From the IMG/VR virus record IMGVR_UViG_3300050821_008584, positions 100,880 through 164,879 of that record: DNA of 64,000 nt; one strand, 5' to 3'. Both the position numbers and the translations under genes were made by a program. A model generated the notes under the pieces. That model did not search any database and was not told the DNA's origin. It was given only the letters and a program-made list of their open reading frames with translations. Of this stretch, positions 1-8,795 are shown piece by piece (the stretch's first letter is position 1; every line of letters begins with the position of its first letter). Origin of the DNA: a virus.

Positions 1-2874
1 AAGTGCCGCTCCAGTTTTATTGCATAACCATGCAAAAGCAGGCCAGATTAGAGCCTGCTCACTCCAAACATTCTGTACGGGAGTCCCTGAAACATTTATA
101 GGAAGAGAGCCGCCCAATACCGTGCACAAGCCCATGTGTGGAGATTCAAATTCGTAAGCCCATTCGTGAAATAAGTAGGCACCACAGGCCGGATTAACGT
201 AACTGTAGCCGTTAACGTAGAGATAATCGGCATAAGTCTTTATCCAGTACGGCCCTCGCGGATCAGTGGCAGAGTAAACCAAAGGATCGTTGAGTATCCT
301 TTGAACCGAGTACATCTGCACGCCGCTTAGAAACGTATCGTTATTAGTTCCATTGCCTCCGATGATGACTGCCGAAGGATTGGAATTGCCGGAATTGTTT
401 ACAAGCCAGTCGATCTGCGAGAACTCCGCATCGACCAACATTGCCATTTGAACGGGATCTGTACAGACTGAGGAAGGCAACTGAGCAGCTAACGTCCCCG
501 CCGCGGTATTGCGAATATCCAAAATAATTTGGCAGCTACGAATCTCTATAGCCAGTTCTCGCTGATTCTCATAAAGCGCCGGAATACCTCCGGGGTTGTC
601 CGTGACCGACATGAGATTGATCATGTCGAGAGAAATGTAGTCACCTTGGCTGTTCCACACATCCTGAAGCTGGATTGGCCAGTTATAAATGGCTGCACCG
701 CCACCTGGTCCTATCCAAGTGCGGATTTGAAAAACGGAACTGCTGGCTAATCCGGTGATCGAACTCGATAGCGTAACCGTGTGAGTGCTGACGTTTACGC
801 TGCTTACTTTTGCCCCCGGCGAAGTAGCTATGCCATCCCACTCGTTCGACACGCCGCTTACGATATAGGCCGTTTGCGGTGCCAGACTTATGTCCACTTG
901 TAAGCCGCTGCCTGAACCTCCTGTCGTCGTGGCCAAACCGGAACCAATGACGTATGCCTGTGCCGCGTTCGGGACGAGAGAAACAACCGCACCACTGTTG
1001 ACGACATACACTGTCGCGGTATCGCCTTGCGCCGTGATCGTCACCACATCGCCTACGGCGTAGCTTGTGCCGGCGTGTCCCGAAGTAGGACTGATAGTAA
1101 ACATCCCCGCAAAATCACAAGTCGAACACACAAGCGAAGTTCCGGTTGTGCCGGCTGTCGCCGTCAGGTTGCTCAACAGGCGCACGATAGTCCACGTATC
1201 GGTAGTTCCAGGCGTGCTGCCGAGAACACATTCGGTTGTGAAGCTCGTTCCACTCACGGCGCTCAACACCTGGCAATCCGCACCGCAATGCTGGGGGCAG
1301 GCAGAGCTGTTAAAATTGGTATCAACAGCAAGGTATTGATACCCAGACGCCAAACCTGACACTAGACCAGAGAGAGTAGCTGCAGTCGGCACGGTATACG
1401 TCGCACAAACCTGAGTGCCGGTACTATTTGTCAAAATTGTGGCGCACGAATCGACGGCATTTTGGGTAGGAGCACCGTTCCCGGTCACCGTAAAGGAATT
1501 TGTCGAGGTGACAGTCTCTAGCGTGGGCGGATATTGCTGAATGTCTCGCATCGTATGTAAGCAATATTGCGAGACGTTGTTCCATTGAGCGTTCTGGCCC
1601 GTGTAGGCCGCCAACAGATGATCTACATGACAGGCTTCGTAAAACCAGTTGGGATTTCCGCTGACAGCAAAGTGGTAGGTGGATAAACCCCAAATTTCGG
1701 CCCAAGTGTTGTCTTTCTGCGCCGGATTGTTGTGGATGAGACTCTCGTAAGAATAGTAACAAGTACTCGACATTATGTCTGGGCACAGAGCAGCCGTTGT
1801 ACAGTTCGTATCACCTGAGGAGATCAGGCACTGACAATTATCAGTAAACATCGTGGCCCGTGTTCGACAAGGGATGTCGGCCTCTCCCGCCCAGCCCGGA
1901 CCAACGGGAAGCGCCGGCGTGCTATTCGCGATTACGTAGCCGCTGGCGGTTGCGGTGTTGCAAGTAAGAGTCGAACCTCCGTTATAAATGCAATTCGTGT
2001 CGCCCGAAGTTTCTGTGATGACCAAAGTGTAAGCGCAGCGACCTCCGCCTAAATCTATTCCGCCATTATTGGTACAGTTCGCTCCGCCTGTCGGCGTGGT
2101 GGGAGACAAAACAAAATCGACGTTGCCACACGCAACTATCACACTTACGGTGTTGCACTGCCCCCCTAGCTTGAGGGCATTTAGGGCGCTGGTTGGTAAA
2201 CTTCCGCCATCAAAGATGGCTCCACCAGACGACCAGCCTCTCATGCTTGTGATGTAGTTGAAGGCCGTCCCCGAAAAAACATAATTCATGGTCGTCCCAG
2301 TACCATCACTGAACACGTAGCCACTACTGGGAAGGGTTGTGCCAAACGAATTAAATTGAACTACGAAGCCTTGCCCAGGCGTTACCTGATAACCTGGGTG
2401 CACACCGTCATAAACGGGAAACACCGGCCGCAAAGGACTACCAAGCGCCGTAACGAGCTGCCCTGCTGTAATGGTTGGCCCACCAGAGGACAGAGCAAAT
2501 GTGTGAGCCGCTGACTGCGCGATCAAAGCCCAACTGGGAGTGCCTGCAACGATACACCGCGAAGTCACCCAATATTGGATAGTACTTTGGCCAGTAGTCA
2601 ATAACGCGTTATGAAATACAATACTGTGACTAGTAACCCCTACAGATTGGTCTTGCGCAATCCACACGCTACCCGAATCGTTTGTATAACCAAGATCACC
2701 GTAACTCCCTTCGGAAGTTGACAGCGAATCCGTATTCCAACTTATCGTTGCGTCTAGTCCAGAAATTGACGCCGAAGGACCAGATGTGATCGCAGGAGCA
2801 CTGCCAGGACACATTGCAAAACTGAACGGCACGGTAGCCAAAAAGACAACAATAAGTCCCAAAAACTTTTTCAT
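1..2874 (-). CDS. Large secreted/virion protein, partial (C-terminus beyond window)
   Basis: Open frame of 958 codons from an ATG at 2874 running off the left edge without a stop. The first ~20 residues (MKKFLGLIVVFLATVPFSFA) form a clear signal peptide, followed by a fibronectin-III-like stretch (CPGSAPAITSGPSASISGL). The rest is rich in Ser, Thr, Gly and Asn with scattered Cys, as in beta-rich adhesins or fibres. The ATG overlaps the stop of the upstream gene by four bases (ATGA), fixing the start and indicating coupling. I recognise no enzymatic motif. It may be an exported surface protein or a tail fibre; the signal peptide favours export. Confidence 0.8.
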   Translation of the reverse strand, partial: MKKFLGLIVVFLATVPFSFAMCPGSAPAITSGPSASISGLDATISWNTDSLSTSEGSYGDLGYTNDSGSVWIAQDQSVGVTSHSIVFHNALLTTGQSTIQYWVTSRCIVAGTPSWALIAQSAAHTFALSSGGPTITAGQLVTALGSPLRPVFPVYDGVHPGYQVTPGQGFVVQFNSFGTTLPSSGYVFSDGTGTTMNYVFSGTAFNYITSMRGWSSGGAIFDGGSLPTSALNALKLGGQCNTVSVIVACGNVDFVLSPTTPTGGANCTNNGGIDLGGGRCAYTLVITETSGDTNCIYNGGSTLTCNTATASGYVIANSTPALPVGPGWAGEADIPCRTRATMFTDNCQCLISSGDTNCTTAALCPDIMSSTCYYSYESLIHNNPAQKDNTWAEIWGLSTYHFAVSGNPNWFYEACHVDHLLAAYTGQNAQWNNVSQYCLHTMRDIQQYPPTLETVTSTNSFTVTGNGAPTQNAVDSCATILTNSTGTQVCATYTVPTAATLSGLVSGLASGYQYLAVDTNFNSSACPQHCGADCQVLSAVSGTSFTTECVLGSTPGTTDTWTIVRLLSNLTATAGTTGTSLVCSTCDFAGMFTISPTSGHAGTSYAVGDVVTITAQGDTATVYVVNSGAVVSLVPNAAQAYVIGSGLATTTGGSGSGLQVDISLAPQTAYIVSGVSNEWDGIATSPGAKVSSVNVSTHTVTLSSSITGLASSSVFQIRTWIGPGGGAAIYNWPIQLQDVWNSQGDYISLDMINLMSVTDNPGGIPALYENQRELAIEIRSCQIILDIRNTAAGTLAAQLPSSVCTDPVQMAMLVDAEFSQIDWLVNNSGNSNPSAVIIGGNGTNNDTFLSGVQMYSVQRILNDPLVYSATDPRGPYWIKTYADYLYVNGYSYVNPACGAYLFHEWAYEFESPHMGLCTVLGGSLPINVSGTPVQNVWSEQALIWPAFAWLCNKTGAAL

Positions 2875-4058
2875 TGCGTGATCTCTTTGCTCCAGCCTGC
2901 GCCGCCTGCACCGCCAGGACCGCAAGTTGTGAATGAGAGACAACTTCCCGCTGCTCCTCCTGCAACACTAAAAGTTGCCCCACTATCAGTGAGGTTTGGC
3001 GAGCGAATAATAATCACGCCACCACCTCCACCACCTCCCGCGCCTTGAGTATTCGCTCCAGAATTGCTTCCAGGGGAACCATTCGATGTAAACGAAGCCC
3101 CTGATGCCAAAGTAATCTTTGGCGCAACGAAAATCATTACACCACCACCATTTCCACCCGCACCACCGCTGCTACCTCCTGTACCACCTATTGCACCCCC
3201 GCCCATAACGTAATCAGTAGTAGCAATACCACCTTCTAAAAGAGATCGAATAACGTTGGTAGACGGAGCAGCTCCAACGCCTCCGGTTCCACCACTCGAT
3301 CCCCCACCAGAACCCCCTAACACAATCGTAACTTGACTTCCCGCCGATAAACCCTTGTTTGAAGATCCATTTCCTCCTGCAGCAGTGCCGCCACCTCCAC
3401 CACCGCCAGCGCCTCCAGAATCACTTGCTCCATTAGCTTCTCCGGTCGCCACGAATGAACAAGCCGCACCGATAGTGATAGATACGGTAGCGCGAATGAT
3501 TAACGAGGAGTTCAACAAATTACTCGTTACTGTCGTAGTACCCGAGCAGGTATAGGTCGTGGCGTAAAAAATGCCTGAGCGATTTCCGCTAGAACTATCG
3601 GTTAAGGCTCCGTCTGAGCCGTCACCGTAATATGAAAGCCACCCAGGAGCAGAACTACCCGGAACATTCCCGATCGTTGATAACTCCCAATACGTACCAT
3701 CGTTCACGATCCACATCGGCGTGTTGGCTGGCAGATCTCCAGCTGCCAAAACTGATGCGCCAAGCCATTTGCGAACGTGCTGCGCAGACCCACCATTGAC
3801 GGCAATGGTCACATCGCCAGTATTGGCCGTCGTCGTTTCGTAAAGAATCGCGGAATTGTCGCCGGCTGTGAAACTCGGCGTTGTCGAACAGCTTTGCACC
3901 GTTCCTGAGCCAGACGAATCGATGCACAGCACGTTTGCGAAGTTCTGTGGAATCGTGACGTTGGTCTGCGCGGACATTCGCCGCGGCGAAGGTATCAAAA
4001 GCGAGAGCACAATAGCCGCCAGGACCAACGCACCGCTTGTGAGCAGAAATCGTTTCAC
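2871..4058 (-). CDS. Glycine-rich exported protein
   Basis: 395 residues. The N-terminus (MKRFLLTSGALVLAAIVLSLL) is a signal peptide or membrane anchor. Residues ~35-150 resemble a tail-fibre-like beta domain (phrases such as NTPMWIVNDGTYWELSTIG are common in phage fibre and collar proteins). The C-terminal half is extremely glycine rich (runs of GGGGGG), giving a flexible or polyglycine-helix structure. It is translationally coupled to the exported protein downstream. Together they look like a surface or fibre pair; the exact role is unknown. Confidence 0.75.
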   Translation of the reverse strand: MKRFLLTSGALVLAAIVLSLLIPSPRRMSAQTNVTIPQNFANVLCIDSSGSGTVQSCSTTPSFTAGDNSAILYETTTANTGDVTIAVNGGSAQHVRKWLGASVLAAGDLPANTPMWIVNDGTYWELSTIGNVPGSSAPGWLSYYGDGSDGALTDSSSGNRSGIFYATTYTCSGTTTVTSNLLNSSLIIRATVSITIGAACSFVATGEANGASDSGGAGGGGGGGTAAGGNGSSNKGLSAGSQVTIVLGGSGGGSSGGTGGVGAAPSTNVIRSLLEGGIATTDYVMGGGAIGGTGGSSGGAGGNGGGVMIFVAPKITLASGASFTSNGSPGSNSGANTQGAGGGGGGGVIIIRSPNLTDSGATFSVAGGAAGSCLSFTTCGPGGAGGAGWSKEITQ

Positions 4059-4059
4059 G

Positions 4060-4359
4060 TTAGACCTCGATTCCGTAAGACCTCAGCGCGTAGTTCCTCT
4101 CAAGCATGCGATCAATTTGCTGACGCCAAGTCACACACGGCGCGCCGAGCGTGCGAGCGCCCCAACAGCCAAGACATAGATAGCCCATGCAACCCTTGCA
4201 CTGGTTCGGCATGTTCTTCGGCGTCCATCCAGGCGGGATGATCACAATTTTATTGCAATGGCTACATGTGCATGTCTCGTGTTCGATGGGAATCTTGTAC
4301 GTGCGACCAGTTGGATCGCCGGGATCAGTGATGATTCCGTAGCCTTGAGGTTTAAGCAT
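4060..4359 (-). CDS. Small zinc-binding protein
   Basis: 99 residues with Cys in paired arrangement (TCTCSHC near residue 30, then QCKGCMGYLCLGCWG near 53-67), typical of two zinc knuckles. The start overlaps the end of the 42-residue zinc ribbon upstream by eight bases. I do not recognise the family. It is one of a dozen small CxxC proteins in this genome. Confidence 0.65.
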   Translation of the reverse strand: MLKPQGYGIITDPGDPTGRTYKIPIEHETCTCSHCNKIVIIPPGWTPKNMPNQCKGCMGYLCLGCWGARTLGAPCVTWRQQIDRMLERNYALRSYGIEV

Positions 4360-4480
4360 GTGTGGCTTTCTTCTTGCGCATCACTCGCGCTCTTCGTCGG
4401 CAACGACTGCATTGAAAAAATGGTTCATCTCCTGCAGTCCTGGGACGCCCACACCTAGTGCACGGATCCAGCTTGGTCAC
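4352..4480 (-). CDS. 42-residue zinc-ribbon protein
   Basis: Short reading frame with a GTG start at 4480 that overlaps the upstream methyltransferase stop as GTGA. A GGAGAAGG ribosome site lies just 5'. The product carries CTRCG and CSRC, spaced as one zinc ribbon, and ends in a basic tail (RRRARVMRKKK). The coupling at both ends, the ribosome site and the Cys pairs support a real gene. The basic tail suggests nucleic-acid binding (inference). Confidence 0.6.
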   Translation of the reverse strand: MTKLDPCTRCGRPRTAGDEPFFQCSRCRRRARVMRKKKATHA

Positions 4481-5118
4481 GCCTTCTCCAATTCGGCGTT
4501 CGCCCGATCGAGTTCTTCGCGCAACACCGGCGGCAAATACAGCCTGACGTCAGCCATCACGTCTGCACGCGGCCGCATCGGTGCTGGCTGTGCCGGAGTT
4601 GGTAGCACGTAACCGAATACATCCCCGCCCGGGAGATCCGTGAATCGCTGATGCTTCACGCCCATCAACTCATCTAGTGAGGCTAGAGTCGGCCAACCGA
4701 AATCTGTCAACCGGAAGGTGCTCCAGTCATCGATGAGGATTACAGGTTTTGTCGCCCACTCGAGATCCTTGATGATCTGCAACTCCTCGACCAGCGGACA
4801 GAGCCCGTGTTCTTTCGGTGCAGTGCCATTCTTCCAGTCGGCGTCGCCTTTGACGAAATGCGCGTCGAGCCAAAAGACCGTAGAGATCTTCGGGTCGACT
4901 ACCTTGCGCAAGATGTCTGGGCTATTGCCGTAATATATGCTGACGTTGGAGAAACCATTGAAGCGTTCAACAGCGGCCTTGTGACGAACTGGATGAAGTT
5001 CTATGGAAATGCACTCTGCATAAACCTGCGCGGCCGCAGCAAGTGTCTTACCTTCGCCGACGCCGGTTTCAATGAAGCGCTGGGCGGGCCAACGGGAAAA
5101 CTCTTCAAGATGCCCCAT
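4477..5118 (-). CDS. Class I SAM-dependent methyltransferase-like protein
   Basis: 213 residues. FIETGVGEGKTL (residues ~15-26) is a glycine-rich SAM-binding loop, SIELHP the acidic end of strand beta2, and VFWLDAHF/VILIDDW later strands, as in sugar-modifying methyltransferases of the FkbM/Methyltransf_24 type. The proline-rich C-terminus is a tail. It probably modifies glycan or virion carbohydrate, in line with the sugar island to the right; the substrate is unknown. Confidence 0.65.
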   Translation of the reverse strand: MGHLEEFSRWPAQRFIETGVGEGKTLAAAAQVYAECISIELHPVRHKAAVERFNGFSNVSIYYGNSPDILRKVVDPKISTVFWLDAHFVKGDADWKNGTAPKEHGLCPLVEELQIIKDLEWATKPVILIDDWSTFRLTDFGWPTLASLDELMGVKHQRFTDLPGGDVFGYVLPTPAQPAPMRPRADVMADVRLYLPPVLREELDRANAELEKA

Positions 5119-5159
5119 GCACCGAGGGTATCAGAATAACGCAACAGCTAGAACCAAAA

Positions 5160-5687
5160 TTAGGCAGAGGCCGCTTGCGCTCGCCGAGCTTGGTGGGGAC
5201 AGATGCCGTGATTCAATTCCTTGCCTAGGTTGCAATTCCAACAATTCAACTCGAAATTATCCTTCGGGAAACCTTGCGCTTTGAGCCAGCGATAAAAACG
5301 ATTGCCAGCCGCGGTGCGGCTGCCAAATAGAGATTTTCTATGTGCAGCGCCTTCACCATCAATGTGATGAATAGTCAAAAGCTGCCAATTATCTTCACCA
5401 CAACAGGTACACTTGCCACCATACGCAGCGACAACTTCTTTTTTGAGTTCGCGGGTACGTTCGTGGGCCTGCTCATGAATATATTCTTTGCCCATCTTTT
5501 CAGCCCAACGCCTGGCGCGATTATTAGCTGCCTGACGATATTCCGGAGAATCTCGACGGCGGTTGGCTGAGCGGACACGTTCGTATTCGGAGAGTTGTGC
5601 CCGATGAGCAGCGCGGTACTCGCGCATATACCGCTTCGTCGCTTCTTCGGGAGTTTCACCTTCGCGGCACTTATATCCATGTGGCAT
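5160..5687 (-). CDS. HNH endonuclease
   Basis: 175 residues. The N-terminal half is very basic and helical (many Arg). The C-terminal half carries the zinc-bound HNH core: CTCCG ... LTIHHIDGEG ... CWNCN, with the paired His and Asn of the nuclease fold. A standalone homing or mobile nuclease of the kind scattered through large phages. It sits between a methyltransferase and a virion gene with short spacers on both sides. Confidence 0.8.
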   Translation of the reverse strand: MPHGYKCREGETPEEATKRYMREYRAAHRAQLSEYERVRSANRRRDSPEYRQAANNRARRWAEKMGKEYIHEQAHERTRELKKEVVAAYGGKCTCCGEDNWQLLTIHHIDGEGAAHRKSLFGSRTAAGNRFYRWLKAQGFPKDNFELNCWNCNLGKELNHGICPHQARRAQAASA

Positions 5688-5758
5688 GCCGGAAAGCTTA
5701 GCACAGACCGGAGTATTTTGGTAATATTGTTATATAGTGTTGATAATAAATAACTTAT

Positions 5759-6175
5759 TCATTCCCAGAAATGACAGTGGGCGTCCGACACGCCCGTGTA
5801 CGCGCTCGACTGCGATCTGAGGTTGATCGTATTCGCCGCAGTCGGAGGCGTGACCAACTCGCCGCCAGGTGCCGCGACCCACCGATAAGTGGCGCGCATG
5901 TTCAAGTCCATCGGCCCGAATATGATCACACCTGGCGTGCCCTGCTCGGCCGTATAGTTCGTTGCACCGATCGAGGTTGACGCGCCGTCGTTCGCTTCAA
6001 GCGGGTTCGGCACCGAGGCTGTGGAAGTGCCAACTGTGCCCGACATACGGATCGCTTCCCACTGTGTCGAGTTATCAGCCGGCGTGCCCGAGGTGCCAAC
6101 GGTAAAGTCATAGATCGTCGGCGTTACAGCCGCAGTTGCAGCAATGGAGAGAGCTGACTTGTACGAGCTAGCCAT
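5759..6175 (-). CDS. Putative virion structural protein
   Basis: 138 residues from the ATG at 6175, starting MASSYKSALSIAA. An upstream in-frame start would overlap the neighbouring glycosyltransferase. Composition is Ala/Thr/Ser/Gly rich without charged clusters, and patterns such as GVIIFGPMDLNMRATYRWVA look like a beta-sandwich. It sits beside connector genes, so a minor virion or decoration protein is likely. Confidence 0.55.
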   Translation of the reverse strand: MASSYKSALSIAATAAVTPTIYDFTVGTSGTPADNSTQWEAIRMSGTVGTSTASVPNPLEANDGASTSIGATNYTAEQGTPGVIIFGPMDLNMRATYRWVAAPGGELVTPPTAANTINLRSQSSAYTGVSDAHCHFWE

Positions 6176-6212
6176 CACTGCAATCGTTCCAGTCAAATTG
6201 AATCTACGCAAG

Positions 6213-7295
6213 TTAGTTCTCCTTTTGGTGCAACAGCCAAACACGCAAAGCCGCTGTCACCTGATCAAGAGTATGTTCGTAGCCTTTGCCTTCACCACGG
6301 AAAATTTGCATCGAGGGATACCACGGTGTCGAGGATCCTGCTTTCCCCCACTTGGCATCGTTAAAGTCGCCAAGTATCGCCCATGCCGGTTTCCCCATTG
6401 CACCAGCTAGGTGCAACACTGCGGTATCGACACTCAAAACCAAATCGCAAGCAGAGATGAGCGCAATCGTGTCACGCCAGTCTTGGATTAGTCCGCTACC
6501 TAACGTAAGCGGAATGACTTCATCGTTGTCGTCGCCGTAATTGTAAATTGTCTCCATGAATCGATCGCCGAGCGAGGTAGGGACAGAACGGAATTTGAAA
6601 ACGTCGCCTTTCTCACCTGCGCCGAGTTTGGCACCTATGCGAAGACCGCGCGTACGCGGAACGCTGATAGGCTCAATATACGGGCCATTCCACAAAACCG
6701 TTTCTGGCGTCATCTGAAAGAGCTGCATGAACTCGAACAAATGAATCCAGATATCCCACTTGCGGTGGTCCTTCATGTTCACGGTGGCGAGTGAAGGTTG
6801 GCGCAAGAACACGGGAACCAAGTCAGACGTCGGCGCGAAACTCACGTTGCAGTTGAACCGGCGCGCGACTTCAGGAATGTAGCGTGCGAGCATGAATATA
6901 TCGCCAAATCCGCCGGCTGGAACTACGAGCACTTCTTTGCCGGTAAGGTCCTGGCCACGCCACTTTTCGCCGCCACCTTCAAAAGGATTCTCAACCAGCG
7001 GAGACCAGTACTTCCAGGCCTCGAGCCACTGGCCATCACGGAAAAGCGCTTCACCGTATGCGCCACGGTACTTTTCTGGTCGACCTTTATAAGCAATGCT
7101 CAGCCAATGCAGCCCTTCGTCAAATCCGCCGCTATGGCTAAGTGCAATGCCTATGTCGTAGGCGCGTTCTGGCGTGGGATCGAGTTCGTAGGCGTCTCGA
7201 TAAAGCACGGCAGCTGTGGCAGGATCACCTGAAAAATATGCGCCATGCGCCTCTACGGCTTTATTCTGGGCAGACTTGTTGATGGAAAAAACCAT
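6213..7295 (-). CDS. TPR and GT9-like glycosyltransferase
   Basis: 360 residues from ATG 7295. The first ~110 residues form TPR-like helices (YRDAYELDPTPERAYDIGIAL). The rest is a GT-B glycosyltransferase fold: VLVVPAGGFGDIFMLARY resembles the glycine loop of heptosyltransferase-like GT9 proteins, and SVDTAVLHLAGAMGKPAW is the donor-binding signature of TPR-GT9 enzymes. An in-frame upstream start would add a leucine-rich leader made of a repeated DNA element, so I prefer 7295. Likely transfers sugar to a virion or host surface acceptor. Confidence 0.75.
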   Translation of the reverse strand: MVFSINKSAQNKAVEAHGAYFSGDPATAAVLYRDAYELDPTPERAYDIGIALSHSGGFDEGLHWLSIAYKGRPEKYRGAYGEALFRDGQWLEAWKYWSPLVENPFEGGGEKWRGQDLTGKEVLVVPAGGFGDIFMLARYIPEVARRFNCNVSFAPTSDLVPVFLRQPSLATVNMKDHRKWDIWIHLFEFMQLFQMTPETVLWNGPYIEPISVPRTRGLRIGAKLGAGEKGDVFKFRSVPTSLGDRFMETIYNYGDDNDEVIPLTLGSGLIQDWRDTIALISACDLVLSVDTAVLHLAGAMGKPAWAILGDFNDAKWGKAGSSTPWYPSMQIFRGEGKGYEHTLDQVTAALRVWLLHQKEN

Positions 7296-7323
7296 TCGAG
7301 AACCAACAGGGACGCTACTATAC

Positions 7324-7351
7324 AAAAGCAACAGCAACAACAAGAATTATT
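7324..7351. repeat. 28-base dispersed repeat, copy 1
   Basis: Identical to 22172-22199. On the minus strand it reads as a TTGTTG-rich tract followed by TATAGT at 7322-7317, which could act as a -10 for the glycosyltransferase at 6213-7295. Confidence 0.65.
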
Positions 7352-7838
7352 CGTTGAGGCTATCCAGGATGGATTGCTGGAGTTCGGATTTGATTTTAGC
7401 GGAATTCTCTTCGAGAGACGAGCGCATGTACGATCTAGCGGGTAGAGGTGGATGCATGACGCGCTTTGCAAAAACCTGCTTGCCATCCATTAAAAATGCC
7501 AAGGCCCGAGCTTTCACAGCGAATACCGGATAGGCGTGAGTGCCACCGTATTCTTGCACACTTGCATACATGGCTGCGCCGCCTCCAGCCGTTACCCCGC
7601 CAACAATATTGGTTCCTTCGAGCGCGGCCGGGATCGCGCGCACACTTCCAGAGAGTATGCCACTGCGGCGTTGCAATACTTGGCCCGACAGTTTTTCGCT
7701 CTTGATCTTACCTTCCAAAAGAAACATGAGTGCATTCATTTTGTTCGTAATGACTTGAATAATCCGCGGCCCTGCCGCACGCAACTTGGCGATCAGAGTT
7801 GCATCATTCTGCATGGTGATCTTAAGAGTATCAGGCAT
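7347..7838 (-). CDS. HK97 gp10-like minor tail/neck protein
   Basis: 163 residues. The opening (two helices to residue ~50, then LSGQVLQRRSGILSGSV, and YASVQEYGGTHAYPVF) is the typical layout of HK97-gp10/Bacteriophage_HK97 head-tail proteins, with the conserved ...RTGxLxxS... and ...YxxxxExGG... segments. It follows the gp6-like connector gene, the usual phage gene order. Joins head and tail during assembly. Confidence 0.75.
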   Translation of the reverse strand: MPDTLKITMQNDATLIAKLRAAGPRIIQVITNKMNALMFLLEGKIKSEKLSGQVLQRRSGILSGSVRAIPAALEGTNIVGGVTAGGGAAMYASVQEYGGTHAYPVFAVKARALAFLMDGKQVFAKRVMHPPLPARSYMRSSLEENSAKIKSELQQSILDSLNE

Positions 7839-7848
7839 GCGTTAGTCA

Positions 7849-8544
7849 CTACAAAGTACGCGTGTAGCGGTCCACGACCCACTGTGCGGCGATTGGTATA
7901 TCCCAATCGCGATAACGAATCGTTCCACCGCCACCAGCCAAAGAGCGCGATGCTTCATCTGTATACGGCCGACGTTTGTAGTTTTGATGGACGACAATCT
8001 TGGCAGCTTGTGCTATGTCTGCCGGAACAGTGGCGTAGCCGGCCGTGTATTGGACTTCTATGTTTTGGATCCCTTTCCAAAAGCGCAAGCCTCCGCCTAA
8101 GGCGTAGAAGGGTCCAGCCTGCCACTGCGCAAAGATAGGGCTGGGCCCACCGGTTCCTGGAACTCCGCTTCTCAATGCAATACTTTTAGCATTTCCATCA
8201 ATCACGTATCCCTGCACAGCAACACCTGTGGATGGAGCCACACTCATTCCGTTGATATTCAAGAGTGTCACGGTTCTAATTGGCCTATTCTTCAAAAACA
8301 ATCTGGTCGTTCCTGAACCGTCATGGAATTCATCGAAGTTACAAATTGCAGTGAATGGAGATTGCGCGAAATCAGTGTTTTGATCGCCAAGGCCAGTGCG
8401 GCTCAGAAACTCAAAGCCCCAGGCTGTGATGCATGCCTGGAGAAGCACATCATCATCGGTCGTGGATTGCTTGAGCCCAGGGATCCAGTCGTGCATGTCC
8501 TGAACCGAGATCAAGTCAAGTACCGATGTGGTTGCGCCAGCCAT
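7849..8544 (-). CDS. gp6-like head-tail connector protein
   Basis: 231 residues. N-terminal helices begin LDLISVQDMHDWIPGLKQSTTDDDVLLQACITA, the common opening of phage gp6/DUF3199-type connectors. The middle carries the beta insertion (FLKNRPIRTVTLLNINGM), and the C-terminal helices end near the tip. Its position next to a gp10-like gene supports an adaptor-ring role beneath the portal. Confidence 0.75.
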   Translation of the reverse strand: MAGATTSVLDLISVQDMHDWIPGLKQSTTDDDVLLQACITAWGFEFLSRTGLGDQNTDFAQSPFTAICNFDEFHDGSGTTRLFLKNRPIRTVTLLNINGMSVAPSTGVAVQGYVIDGNAKSIALRSGVPGTGGPSPIFAQWQAGPFYALGGGLRFWKGIQNIEVQYTAGYATVPADIAQAAKIVVHQNYKRRPYTDEASRSLAGGGGTIRYRDWDIPIAAQWVVDRYTRTL

Positions 8545-8546
8545 GT

Positions 8547-8786
8547 CTATTGCAATGTCTTAATTGGAGTCCAATTGCCGAGCGGGAAGGGAGGATTCGG
8601 CACTGGCGTCGTCGGATAATTGGGTTGCGTATAAACAGCGATTGGCCAAGTGCCAACGAATTCATCGGCACCAACGGGAGAGGACGCAACCGCAGAGTTC
8701 ACGGCCGGTACACGGTAATCGGATTGAACAAAGTTGCCGGCCCAGGTCGGCCCGGTTATCCCCATCGGATTAAGTTGGAATGCCAT
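8547..8786 (-). CDS. Small proline-rich virion-like protein
   Basis: 79 residues, rich in Pro, Val, Asn and Trp with little charge (YTQPNYPTTPVPNPPFPLGNW). Lies two bases upstream of the connector gene. No recognised domain; by position a small head or collar component (inference). Confidence 0.5.
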   Translation of the reverse strand: MAFQLNPMGITGPTWAGNFVQSDYRVPAVNSAVASSPVGADEFVGTWPIAVYTQPNYPTTPVPNPPFPLGNWTPIKTLQ

Positions 8787-8795
8787 GATTGCTCC

